From: JACMLD01 sp039919885
GTDB taxonomy: Bacteria > Bacteroidota > Bacteroidia > Chitinophagales > Chitinophagaceae
NCBI GenBank assembly: GCA_039919885.1
Contig: JBDSEV010000021.1
Span: 1 to 64,000, forward strand
Length of the DNA stretch: 64,000 nt
Direction: 5' to 3'
In this document: positions 52,717 to 61,621 of the stretch, in pieces
Numbering within the stretch: position 1 is the stretch's first letter
Layout: the number at the start of each line of letters is the position of its first letter
Position numbers and translations under genes: made by a program
Notes under the pieces: model-generated
Told to the model about the DNA's origin: nothing
Seen by the model: the letters and a program-made list of their open reading frames with translations, nothing else
Databases searched by the model: none

Positions 52717-55700
52717 TCAGAATTGAATTTTAACACCCGTATTGAATGAACGGGCCAAAGGATATTTTCCATAGTCTACCCCGGGTGTAAGATTTGAACC
52801 GTTGTTAAAATCAACTTCGGGATTATAGCCGAGGTATTTAGTGATCGTAAACGCATTGTCAACCGATGCATACCAGCGCAACCCGCTGATACCAACCTTT
52901 TTTGTAAAGTTCATGGAAGTAAGGTTAACACCCAGTGTTAAACCCGTACACCGTAAAAACGATCCATCCTGCAGGTAATAATCTGAAAGACGCGTGCTAT
53001 TGCTTTGTGATCCACCGCGTGAAGCTCGGTATTCGTGACCGTTGCCCGGCTGTGCCTCGTTACGGTAACGCTGATCGATAACTGCATATTGATTGCCCGA
53101 GCCTTCCATGTTACGGATGTAATAATCCTGTCCATCCAATACCTGGTTACCATTGGAACCATTAAAGGAAGCGGTAAGATCAAACAGTTTATAGTTCATA
53201 TTGAAGCCAAAGCCATAAGTAAATTTTGCATAGGGCGTTCCAATTACATCTTTGTCTGCATCAGTAATAATGCCGTCACCATTTTTGTCTGTGAAGTACA
53301 AATCACCCGGATTTAATGGAGTGGTTGAATAGGTAGATATAGGTATTCCCGACGCCGATTTATAACCGGCTGGAAACTTATTGCCATTGGATTTGTAAAT
53401 AGCCAGGTCGGCATTCACTGCTGCCATATCTTTTTCTCTCACCATGCCGGCCACTTTCACTCCGTAAAAAGAACCAACCGGATCTCCTACCCTTGTAACA
53501 TGCGTGATATAACTTCTTTCCGCACCATTGGTTTGTATTTCGCTGGCGCCACCGAGGCTAACTACTTTATTTTTATTGGCAGTTACATTACCACTGAGGT
53601 TGAGGTTAAAATCTTTTGACTGAATCACTTTCAGATCCAATTGCAAGTCAAATCCTTTGTTCTGAATGTTGGAATTGTTTAGGTTGGTTAGTATGGCAGT
53701 TGCACCGGATAATGCAGAAATGTTTTTATTGTATAGGAGGTTGTACGACTTGCTGATATAATAATTTAAAATTACTGACAGTCGGTTTTGCAATACAACC
53801 GCATCCAATCCGAAATTGAATTGCGAAGTAGATTCCCATCCCAGTTTTGCATCTTTGATACCACCTGCCCAGGTTGAATTGTATACTGTATTCCCTATCA
53901 CTTCGCCACCTGAACCAGTTAAACCTTGTTCATACCCATAGTTGCCAATATTATTATTGCCAGTAAGCCCCCAGCTCGCCCGTAACTTAAGACTTGAATT
54001 GGCACCCAGCCAGTCATGGTAGAATGATTCGTTGGAAACGGTCCATCCTGCAGATACAGATCCAAACTTACCCCAGCGGTTCAACGGTCCAAAGCGCGAA
54101 GAGCCATCCTGGCGAAAAGATCCCATTAAAAAATATCGCCTGTCGTAATTGTACACCACCCTGCCGAGGTAGGAGATCAGGGTTGTAACTGACTTACCAG
54201 TATTGGGCAAATTAGAAAAATCGCCAGGCGTAGCACCGCCTGCTGTTATTTCTGGCACCAAATCATTGGTAAAATTCTTTGTAGCCACTGCCAGGATATC
54301 GCTATTTGTCTTCTGTGCGGTGTAACCGGCCAGTGCATCAAAACTATGCTTGCCAAACTGCTTTTTGTAATTCAACGTAAACTCAGCCAGCTTGTCCTGA
54401 ATATTCAGCACCTGGGCCGCAGCATTGGCTGCAAGTATAGATTGCGAGGAACCAGCAGGGTTAATACCATTGCTTAAATTGGTAGGATAATAATATTCAT
54501 ATTTCTCCGTATAGGTTTCACCGCCAAGATTTACTTTAAACGAAAGATTTTTAATGATTTCATAACTGGCATTGGCATTGAAGGTTGCGCGGGTACCCTT
54601 CCTAGTAATTTTAACGCGTTGTGCAAGTGCCAGCGGATTTTCTATACCCTGAAAAGAATAGGCATAACCGTCTGTCTGGGCACCTGCACCTTTGTCGGCC
54701 AGCGCCAGGCTTCCGTCCGGATTGAAAGCCGGAAAAATAGGCATGTAAACGAGTGCGCCAAGTATAGGACCATTATTAAAACGGCCTTCCTGTACTTCCC
54801 GGTTATCCGTGTTCGTTACAAATACGCTGGAAGATACTCTTAGCTTTTTCGTTACGTCTGCATCAATATTTGCGCGCAGGTTTATCCGTTTCTGATAAGT
54901 GCTGTTTAATATACCCGGCTGGTCAAGATAACCGCCGCTGATGAGGTAACGGGTATTCTGCGAGCCTCCTGAAAAAGACAGGTTATGTTTTTGCACCAAT
55001 GCATTTCCATACAACACATCCTGCCAATCAGTATTGTATTTTGGCTGAATAACCTGTTGCGTTGGAAAATCATATAGATCCTTGATGATACAAACCGAAC
55101 AACCGGTGGCCGTTTGCCCGGATTTTGTAACGCGGGTGGCATTGTTATCTGAGTAAAATGCATCGTTCCAGGCAACGCCTTTTGCAACCAACACATCTTT
55201 GTAATTAGCATTACGGCCGTTTACAAACAAATCAGTGAACTGACTGGCGTTTAGCAACTTTACTTTGTGCGCCAACTGCTGGCTGCTGATCTGGTAGTCA
55301 TACGTGAGTGTTCCTTTGCCAGATTTGCCACGCTTGGTGGTAATGAGCACTACACCACCAGATGCCCTGGAACCATAGATAGCCGCAGAAGCAGCATCTT
55401 TTAATATTTCGATAGACTCTATATCATCGGGATTGATAAATACATCATTGCCATTCGTTGAAGGGTTAAATCCGTTGGTTGCATTGCCTCCATTGCCTGG
55501 CCCCTGTGTAATATTGCCGCCAACCGGGTAACCATCTATCACGTACAATGGCTCAGAACTGGCGTTAATAGAACCGATGCCACGCACCCGTATTTTGGCA
55601 CCTGAATAAGGCGCACCGCTCACCTGTGCAATCTGCACGCCGGCTACTTTGCCTACCAGCGCCTGGCTTAGCGTCGGCGCACTAAGGTTCAGTTCGCTTG

Positions 55701-56073
55701 CTTTTACGCTTGAAATAGAACCCGTGATATCGCTCTTCCGTAAACGCGAATAGCCCACATACACTTCTTCCATCATTTTTGAATCACTTTTCAACTGAAC
55801 ATCTGCGGTGCTGCCGATTACAGTTATTTCCTCAGCTGCATAACCGATAGATGAGAAAACCAATACGCTTCCCTGCGGAACGTCTATCGTAAAATGTCCC
55901 CTGGCATCGGTCGTTACACCCTTCTTACTGTCTTTAAGCACCACGTTTACACCGGCCAGTGGCTGATTTTTTTCATCGGTTACTGATCCTGAAACCAGCC
56001 CGGTAATCCCCATTGCGTGCAACACAGGCTGCAGCATTAACAAAATACTTAACAAGTAAAAGCCTCTTTTCAT
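52717..56073 (-). CDS. SusC/RagA-family TonB-linked outer-membrane receptor
   Basis: 1118 residues. N terminus: signal peptide about 1-20, then a carboxypeptidase-regulatory-like domain (GSVTDEKNQPLAGVNVVLKDSKKGVTTDARGHFTI). The TonB box region and plug (about 105-250) include VGYSRLRKSDITGSISSVKA, APTLSQALVGKVAGVQIAQ, VIDGYP and LKDAASAAIYGSRASGGVVLITTKRGK. The rest is the 22-strand barrel. A CSVC cysteine pair at residues 325-328 in an extracellular-loop position is unusual. No sigma/anti-sigma pair is adjacent. Forms a complex with the SusD lipoprotein. Confidence 0.96.
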   Translation of the reverse strand: MKRGFYLLSILLMLQPVLHAMGITGLVSGSVTDEKNQPLAGVNVVLKDSKKGVTTDARGHFTIDVPQGSVLVFSSIGYAAEEITVIGSTADVQLKSDSKMMEEVYVGYSRLRKSDITGSISSVKASELNLSAPTLSQALVGKVAGVQIAQVSGAPYSGAKIRVRGIGSINASSEPLYVIDGYPVGGNITQGPGNGGNATNGFNPSTNGNDVFINPDDIESIEILKDAASAAIYGSRASGGVVLITTKRGKSGKGTLTYDYQISSQQLAHKVKLLNASQFTDLFVNGRNANYKDVLVAKGVAWNDAFYSDNNATRVTKSGQTATGCSVCIIKDLYDFPTQQVIQPKYNTDWQDVLYGNALVQKHNLSFSGGSQNTRYLISGGYLDQPGILNSTYQKRINLRANIDADVTKKLRVSSSVFVTNTDNREVQEGRFNNGPILGALVYMPIFPAFNPDGSLALADKGAGAQTDGYAYSFQGIENPLALAQRVKITRKGTRATFNANASYEIIKNLSFKVNLGGETYTEKYEYYYPTNLSNGINPAGSSQSILAANAAAQVLNIQDKLAEFTLNYKKQFGKHSFDALAGYTAQKTNSDILAVATKNFTNDLVPEITAGGATPGDFSNLPNTGKSVTTLISYLGRVVYNYDRRYFLMGSFRQDGSSRFGPLNRWGKFGSVSAGWTVSNESFYHDWLGANSSLKLRASWGLTGNNNIGNYGYEQGLTGSGGEVIGNTVYNSTWAGGIKDAKLGWESTSQFNFGLDAVVLQNRLSVILNYYISKSYNLLYNKNISALSGATAILTNLNNSNIQNKGFDLQLDLKVIQSKDFNLNLSGNVTANKNKVVSLGGASEIQTNGAERSYITHVTRVGDPVGSFYGVKVAGMVREKDMAAVNADLAIYKSNGNKFPAGYKSASGIPISTYSTTPLNPGDLYFTDKNGDGIITDADKDVIGTPYAKFTYGFGFNMNYKLFDLTASFNGSNGNQVLDGQDYYIRNMEGSGNQYAVIDQRYRNEAQPGNGHEYRASRGGSQSNSTRLSDYYLQDGSFLRCTGLTLGVNLTSMNFTKKVGISGLRWYASVDNAFTITKYLGYNPEVDFNNGSNLTPGVDYGKYPLARSFNTGVKIQF

Positions 56074-56083
56074 TTCGTTCGTT

Positions 56084-56950
56084 TTAATTTTTTAACCATT
56101 GAATGGCCATCATGTTTATATTATTTTTCCGGGAAGAACTCACCGCAATCCCTTTATTATAATCATTTAAAAAAGTAAATCCTTCCAACTCATCTGCCCT
56201 GTCTATGTCGATTGTTTTTACCACTTCCTGTTTTCCGGAAACAACCGACTTCTCCAGATCAACATAGGTGAACCGCCACCTCCTGCCTTCCAGCTGATTT
56301 TGAATCAATACAAGCTGGCCCTTACCTGCAATAAAGTGCAGGTTTTGCACCCACGCCGTACAGCTGAACTTCTTATACAGTACACCCCTGTCGGAAGTCT
56401 TTTTTGCATTTTTAAGAATGGCCGGATCGTGCAATCGTACCTCATTTTTTTTGTCGCCGTAGTCCGCCGTAGCTATATACCATTTTCCCCTCGACTGCAC
56501 ATATTCCGGACGGGTGCCTTGTATACAGGTGTCATCTTCAATTGTATTTAGCAGGTTCCCATCTAGTGTACCCGTCTTTTGCAGTCCCTTCCAGTCAACA
56601 CAATAGATTACCGCACGCCAGGATGTACCTTCTTTGTTTAAACGAATGCTATTGCCGATAAAAACAGGGTCCTTACCGTTGCAGGCAATACCTGTGGGAT
56701 GATTGATAACATCGGTGTCATTCCGGGTGAGTTTTATTTCCTTTCCCACCGGGGCCAGGCTATCACCCTGCATTTTATATTCCCGGATAATGCCCACTTC
56801 GCGGTCTCCATATAAAAACACACGGCCATCCTGGTAAGAAACACCCTGGCAGGCACCAAGAGAATCTATCGTATAAGACCGGCCGATATTCATTTCCGGT
56901 CCGTCAAAAAAAACCAGCAATACAATTGTAAAAGCCATTAATAATTTCAT
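56084..56950 (-). CDS. Secreted propeller-like protein of the Sus operon
   Basis: 288 residues with a hydrophobic N-terminal segment (about 3-15) and no clear lipobox; periplasmic or membrane-anchored. The sequence alternates short strands with Trp/Tyr blade ends (YCVDWKG, IQGTRPEYVQSRGKWYIATADYGDKKNEV, LHFIAGKGQLVLIQNQLEGRRWRFTYVD, RADELEGFTFLNDYNKGIAVSSS). The last motif resembles the ELEG turn of phytase-like propeller domains. It precedes SusC with a 10-base gap. Function unknown; a processing or binding role at the surface is plausible. It is smaller than the phytase at 59 kb. Confidence 0.65.
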   Translation of the reverse strand: MKLLMAFTIVLLVFFDGPEMNIGRSYTIDSLGACQGVSYQDGRVFLYGDREVGIIREYKMQGDSLAPVGKEIKLTRNDTDVINHPTGIACNGKDPVFIGNSIRLNKEGTSWRAVIYCVDWKGLQKTGTLDGNLLNTIEDDTCIQGTRPEYVQSRGKWYIATADYGDKKNEVRLHDPAILKNAKKTSDRGVLYKKFSCTAWVQNLHFIAGKGQLVLIQNQLEGRRWRFTYVDLEKSVVSGKQEVVKTIDIDRADELEGFTFLNDYNKGIAVSSSRKNNINMMAIQWLKN

Positions 56951-56965
56951 AATTAATTTTTAGTA

Positions 56966-58195
56966 TCATGGATCCATCGGCTCCTCCGGGTTGATGTGCA
57001 TCGCCTCCATCAACGGATAAAATTCAAACACTGTCTCACTAAGCCGTATTCCGTTTTTATACGGCACTTCCTTCAATTCTTTTAGACACCTTGCAATCAG
57101 CGTGGTTTCAATCATGTTACTTTGCCCCCGTGTAGTGCAAGTGATAGCAGGTTTTGAAAACGGTATTCCGTAGCGGTAAATTAGCCGGGCCGCATTGCGC
57201 ATATTGGTGGTGGTATGCCTGGCATGGGGATCAATTAATATGGCTCCGGCAGGAACATGTAATACGTCCACCATAAACTTCTTCATTTCCAGGGCTTCGC
57301 AGTATTTGGTTTTGTAGGGATGAACTTTTCCACCGGAGGCAAGAATAAACGGAGCGCGCCCACTTTTGAATTGAAGCACTGCCAGCCTGCAGCGAATCAT
57401 ACCCTCCGCACTAAGTGCAACCGTTGGTTCTTCCGGCCCTGCGCCCGGTATCATGATAAGTGAATATTTATACGCATTCCATCGGATCGACTTAACCCGT
57501 TCAAATGCCGCCTTATTTTCATTTTTTTCCATCGGCTCATAATCAGCCGCCTGTTCCCGCTCGTTCATTTCCAATAAGCGCAATGCCGCAGTAAGCGAAG
57601 GCCGGAAAAACAATTGCTGATCGCTGCATTCATTCAACACCAGGTAATTTAATGAGTAGAGCAACCTGCTATAGCCATTTGAATTTACATTGAACGAAAC
57701 AGAATCAATATTGGGATAATGGGGTTTCTTTCCTTCGGCATATACACCAATTACAAAGTTGATACCCCGCGCATCCTGCTCCCATGCCTTTATTAATAAT
57801 TCCGGGGCCGGCAATTGCTCAAATAATATATAATTGTGCGAGTTGAACAGCCTTTTAGTCAGTAAACCAACCGCATTACTGCGGGTATACAGCGCTTTTA
57901 ATCTTGTTGAGACGCCTTCAATTTCAGCATCACTGAATTGCAATTTTTCCGCGAAACATTCGTTTTCATTTTTGCAATCTCTAAGACTGTGAGACAGTTG
58001 CAGCATTTTGTTGCGCAGCATGGCGGCAAGGACTGTATCTTTTTCCAGGAGTTGCCTGGCGCCGGCGTCTTCCTGCAAAAGAGAAAGCAGGAAATAATTT
58101 TTCCGGGTAATGATATTTTCTGCTGTTGAATTTTGCTGCGCCCGGACGGATATAAATAAAAATAGCAGCGTTACCAGGTAAAATACTCTGTTCAT
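56966..58195 (-). CDS. Secreted DUF218/YdcF-family protein
   Basis: The ATG at 58195 gives 409 residues with signal peptide (about 3-19, ending VRAQ). Residues about 200-340 hold a DUF218 domain: YSLIMIPGAGPEEPTVALSAEGMIRCRLAVLQFKSGRAPFILASGGKV, MKKFMVDVLHVPAGAILIDPHARHTTTNMRNAARL and CTTRGQSNMIETTLIARCLKEL. The fold resembles the ElyC/SanA/YdcF group linked to envelope polysaccharide; no catalysis is proven. Unusual for the family, it is exported in a 409-residue form. First gene of the SusC/SusD operon (gap 15 to the next gene), so it may help process or take up the same ligand. Confidence 0.8.
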   Translation of the reverse strand: MNRVFYLVTLLFLFISVRAQQNSTAENIITRKNYFLLSLLQEDAGARQLLEKDTVLAAMLRNKMLQLSHSLRDCKNENECFAEKLQFSDAEIEGVSTRLKALYTRSNAVGLLTKRLFNSHNYILFEQLPAPELLIKAWEQDARGINFVIGVYAEGKKPHYPNIDSVSFNVNSNGYSRLLYSLNYLVLNECSDQQLFFRPSLTAALRLLEMNEREQAADYEPMEKNENKAAFERVKSIRWNAYKYSLIMIPGAGPEEPTVALSAEGMIRCRLAVLQFKSGRAPFILASGGKVHPYKTKYCEALEMKKFMVDVLHVPAGAILIDPHARHTTTNMRNAARLIYRYGIPFSKPAITCTTRGQSNMIETTLIARCLKELKEVPYKNGIRLSETVFEFYPLMEAMHINPEEPMDP

Positions 58196-58581
58196 GTTGG
58201 GTACCAATTGTGGCCGCAAAATTGAAAGACGGATGTTACCAGCGTGTCAACGCTGCATTATGCAATTGTTATCTCCTGAACGGGATAACTATTTTTGGCC
58301 CAGTGAGAATACGGCGCAGGTATACAGGAGCACTGCAACCAGGGGCTTACATTTTTATGGAATTTGTTCCTGGCAAGGGCAGGCGTTTTGTTTAACGCAA
58401 AAATCTTGATGTCATCAACCGTAGCGCTTTGAGATAACCGTAACCAAAACTTTACAGCTTTCTACCTGGTATTAAACGACTAGTTGAACGAGGCTGCGAC
58501 CATTACCTTAATAATAACCTAACGCCCTTTTTTTACACCCTGCTTAATCATAAATTATCTTTGTAGCTGCTAAAACATTTT
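58196..58581. other. Divergent intergenic region upstream of the Sus operon
   Basis: 386 bases between the divergent DUF218 gene and the small 58582 gene. It holds the promoter at 58556-58563 for the latter. The promoter of the Sus operon is not clear; no operator motif was recognised. Confidence 0.5.
58556..58563 (+). promoter_or_regulatory. Bacteroidota -7 element (TATCTTTG) of the 91-residue gene
   Basis: TATCTTTG, 18 bases before the ATG at 58582. No clear -33 box. Confidence 0.5.
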
Positions 58582-58857
58582 ATGTCAACCTATATTATCC
58601 GAATCCAATTGCCCGACGCCGACAACGGTGATTATACTACCATGGAAGCAGCAATGAAGAGAGAAAATTTCAGTCCATTAACTTGCGACCAGTTCCAGGT
58701 GCAAGAGTTCGGCTACTATGGAAACAAGAATATTTTGCAGGTAAATGAAGCAGTACGGCAGGTAGCCGAAGTAACCGGGAAAAAATTTTACTTTGATGTT
58801 ATCCGGGATAAATCAGCCGAAACCCAACACCATAAAAAAACCGGCACCCATTGTTGA
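58582..58857 (+). CDS. Small conserved-looking cytosolic protein
   Basis: 91 residues, no signal or membrane segment. A compact alpha/beta pattern: MSTYIIRIQLPDADNGDYTTMEAAMKRENF and VQEFGYYGNKNILQVNEAVRQVAEVTGKKFYFDVIRD, then a basic tail KKTGTHC. It resembles small single-domain proteins of unknown function. It is expressed divergently from the Sus operon from its own -7 element; a regulatory link is speculative. Confidence 0.6.
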   Translation: MSTYIIRIQLPDADNGDYTTMEAAMKRENFSPLTCDQFQVQEFGYYGNKNILQVNEAVRQVAEVTGKKFYFDVIRDKSAETQHHKKTGTHC

Positions 58858-59063
58858 TGGTGTATCGTGTATCCTCAGGCACTAAATACGTTGCAGGAAA
58901 TCAGTACTTATGTACCGCCGGTCTTCAAATATTGTCATGAAAAAAAGGTAGCCGGGTTGAAAAAGTTGACAACCTGATATCGCCGTATAATTTCGTGAAG
59001 GTTAAACACCAACCTGTTTTTCTTCTTTTACTAAGTTTGTGAATTTGTTGTATAGGAAAGGCA

Positions 59064-60128
59064 TTATTTGCTGCCGGTAATCCTTTTCCCGATATCACGC
59101 CAATCGTAATATTGAAAAACCCTGCCATTACTCATCGCAACAAAAAGCCCTTTTGGAAATAAAGGGCCGAGATTGATATTGGTAACCTCCGACCCATCGC
59201 TTTCAATAGCTGCAACCGGTATGGAGGCCAACAGTGGATATTGATGCGGATTGCCAGGTGCACCCTCCCGCGGATAAACCATAAAAGTATTGGCCTGTTG
59301 GTTAGATACCAGTATATAGCCTGTAGTGTCGGTTGACTGATAAATAGAAATGCCTTCGTGGTCAGATTTAAACCCTGTCCGTGCGAAGAGGGCCAATTCT
59401 CTATTGTCTTTATTATCGGGATCGGCAAAATATTTATGCACGCCAAACATTTCATCTGAATAATAGATATAGCCGAGCCTGTTATCAACCGCAATTGATT
59501 CAATTTCTTTTAAACCACTATAGGTTCCAAACTTCCTCACCATCGTTGCTTTTACATATCCGCTATCGTCTCCATTTAATCTATACTGCCAAAGGTAATT
59601 GTCAGGCGGTCCGCTTTTACGACTTACAATTGCATAAATGGCACTATCAGCAGGCCTGGTGTAAAGTGCAATACCCATCGGCCCTCTTTCCGTTTCACCT
59701 TCAAAAATATCAATTCCACCGTTGTCAACCGGCTTTAGGTCGGGCAATGAAAATACGCGGAGTTTATTGGTTTCCTTTTCGGTTGTTACCGCTATATCGG
59801 TTGGCTTACCGTTCAGCAAAAGACCGTAGGCAACATCCACGTTGTTGGGTCTTTTCAGATTTCCACTTCTATTGACAATTTTTCCGGCAAGATTAAAAAC
59901 ATACAGCGCACCTGCTGTAGCCTTGTCTGTACCAACAATTAAGCTTTTGGAAACATCCTGCTTATTTATCCAGATTGCCGGATCGTCCGTATCAAACTGT
60001 ACAGCTTCGGTAACAATAACTGGCCTCACCATGTTTACCGTGTCGAGCGGCGCGCGGTTTTCAGCAGCTCCTTTTCGTGTATTTTTGCAGGCCATTAAAA
60101 GCAACAGCAGCCACCAGTATCGCATCAT
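59064..60128 (-). CDS. Beta-propeller phytase (3-phytase)
   Basis: 354 residues. N-terminal signal with possible lipobox LLMACKN (Cys about residue 14), so likely a lipoprotein phytase. Phytase signatures: FDTDDPAIWINKQDVSKSLIVGTDKATAGALYVFNLAGKIVNRSGNLKRPNNVDVAYG (conserved DDPAIW and RPNNVDV), DIAVTTEKETNKLRVF, GPMGIALYTRP, KEIESIAVDNRLGYIYYSDE, FKSDHEGISIYQ and ESDGSEVTNINLG. Calcium-dependent removal of phosphate from phytate (myo-inositol hexakisphosphate) outside the inner membrane. Shares a transcript with the TonB receptor and beta-helix lipoprotein upstream (gaps of 5 and 3 bases). An ATG two codons in (60125) is possible. Confidence 0.9.
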   Translation of the reverse strand: MMRYWWLLLLLMACKNTRKGAAENRAPLDTVNMVRPVIVTEAVQFDTDDPAIWINKQDVSKSLIVGTDKATAGALYVFNLAGKIVNRSGNLKRPNNVDVAYGLLLNGKPTDIAVTTEKETNKLRVFSLPDLKPVDNGGIDIFEGETERGPMGIALYTRPADSAIYAIVSRKSGPPDNYLWQYRLNGDDSGYVKATMVRKFGTYSGLKEIESIAVDNRLGYIYYSDEMFGVHKYFADPDNKDNRELALFARTGFKSDHEGISIYQSTDTTGYILVSNQQANTFMVYPREGAPGNPHQYPLLASIPVAAIESDGSEVTNINLGPLFPKGLFVAMSNGRVFQYYDWRDIGKRITGSK

Positions 60129-60133
60129 GGTTC

Positions 60134-61618
60134 TTAGTTGTTGAGATGCTGGTTTCCCATGCCATTATATTGATAGCAGCCAATATCAGCACCGGGTTTT
60201 GTAAACTCAGTAACGCCATATATTGCGTTCACCGGAATAGGGACGTATTTTACGGTAAGACCTGGTGTTGCATTGATTTTACTTGCCTCAACGTCATCTA
60301 TATTTAGTGGCAAAAAGCTGGAATTACCTGCACCGATGCACGGAGAATTCGCTTTCAGGGTGAAATTGAACGAACCGACGGTGCAGATATCGCGCAATTT
60401 AATGCCACCTGCCACCGGTAATGGGTAACCGACAAACTGGGGGTTATTCTTTTGCAGTGCAGCACTGCCATCATAGCTTGCGTTGTAAGGCAAATAGCTG
60501 TAACCAGCAGGAAGGTAGTTAAGCGGGTTGGGTATGTCTGTGGCAACAGGTTTGGTGACAGCCTGCGTATTGCCATTTGGAAAAATTTGATTAGCGACGG
60601 ATAAAGAATCGGCCCAATAAAAATTGTTACCGTAATTATTCTTATACAAAGATGCGGTATCCGCCACAACACTGTTGTTGATGCGTAAGCCAAATTTACA
60701 ATTTATGATTAGGTTATTGAAAGCCTTGCCCCTTGCGCCTTCTTCAAAATTCATGCACCCACCACGCCCGGTTTTCAATTGGCGGTACCCGCAATTAACG
60801 ACCGTATTATTATAAATCCTGATGTTACTTTGCAATTTTGTATTGACTCCTTTGTTGGAGGCCTTTAACGCATTGGTTGCACAGCCAATAAAAAAATTGT
60901 ATGCCATATCACCCACTCCACCGTTCTTAACATTTAGCACGTCACCACCCGTTGACCCACATTTTTCAAAGGTGGATCGCAGAATAGCAAACTTGCCCGT
61001 TCCCACACGAATAGCATCGTCATTGGTTCCGTATATCCACGAATCTTCAAAAATAAACGCGCCGTTGGCATTCTGAAAATAAACCGCATACGTTGGGTCT
61101 GTTGCCGAAAGACCGAGCAAGCTGGCTATTGCTGTTCCGGCGGTGGCGCCGCAGAACTCAATTCTGGTCCATTTAAATGATAACAAGGGGCAGGTTACAT
61201 CTGCAAGTATGCCTTTCCATTTTGCAGAATAGGCGGGGTCAGTAGACGGATTCTGGCCGGGAGCATCCTGCTTTACAACATTTTGGGGTCCTATTTTAAT
61301 TGGATTGGCAGCAGTACCTAAACTCAGCAATACACCTTTCACGATGATGGCAATATTGCCTGTTACGTTGATAGTAACACCTGGTTGTATAGTTAACGTA
61401 TCGCCCGCATTCACAGTAATGTCGCCACATGAACCATCAACAACATAGGTTCTGCCTGCAATCATGGTACCTTTTATACTGCCACAAAGCGGCGCGGCGT
61501 CGCTCACCGGCGCAGCTACATTTATAATTCCTTTAGAGATATCCGCTCTTTCTTCAGCAAGTTTCTTACAAGCTGGTAAAAAATAACAAACCAATAAAAC
61601 TGTAACAATGCGTTTCAT
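60134..61618 (-). CDS. Right-handed beta-helix lipoprotein in the phytase operon
   Basis: 494 residues. Lipobox LPACKK (Cys about residue 17). After a linker, residues about 50-420 show parallel beta-helix rungs: VDGSCGDITVNAGDTLTIQPGVTINVTGNIAIIVKGVL, ARLLAKWKGILADVTCP-type turn WKGILADV, FILRSTFEKCGSTGGDVLNV, and the NNTVVNC/NNLIINC asparagine ladders. It is probably exposed on the cell surface and, like SusD partners, may capture ligand for the adjacent receptor. The fold is common in polysaccharide lyases but no lyase motif is visible. Starts 3 bases after the receptor stop. Confidence 0.8.
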   Translation of the reverse strand: MKRIVTVLLVCYFLPACKKLAEERADISKGIINVAAPVSDAAPLCGSIKGTMIAGRTYVVDGSCGDITVNAGDTLTIQPGVTINVTGNIAIIVKGVLLSLGTAANPIKIGPQNVVKQDAPGQNPSTDPAYSAKWKGILADVTCPLLSFKWTRIEFCGATAGTAIASLLGLSATDPTYAVYFQNANGAFIFEDSWIYGTNDDAIRVGTGKFAILRSTFEKCGSTGGDVLNVKNGGVGDMAYNFFIGCATNALKASNKGVNTKLQSNIRIYNNTVVNCGYRQLKTGRGGCMNFEEGARGKAFNNLIINCKFGLRINNSVVADTASLYKNNYGNNFYWADSLSVANQIFPNGNTQAVTKPVATDIPNPLNYLPAGYSYLPYNASYDGSAALQKNNPQFVGYPLPVAGGIKLRDICTVGSFNFTLKANSPCIGAGNSSFLPLNIDDVEASKINATPGLTVKYVPIPVNAIYGVTEFTKPGADIGCYQYNGMGNQHLNN

Positions 61619-61621
61619 AAA

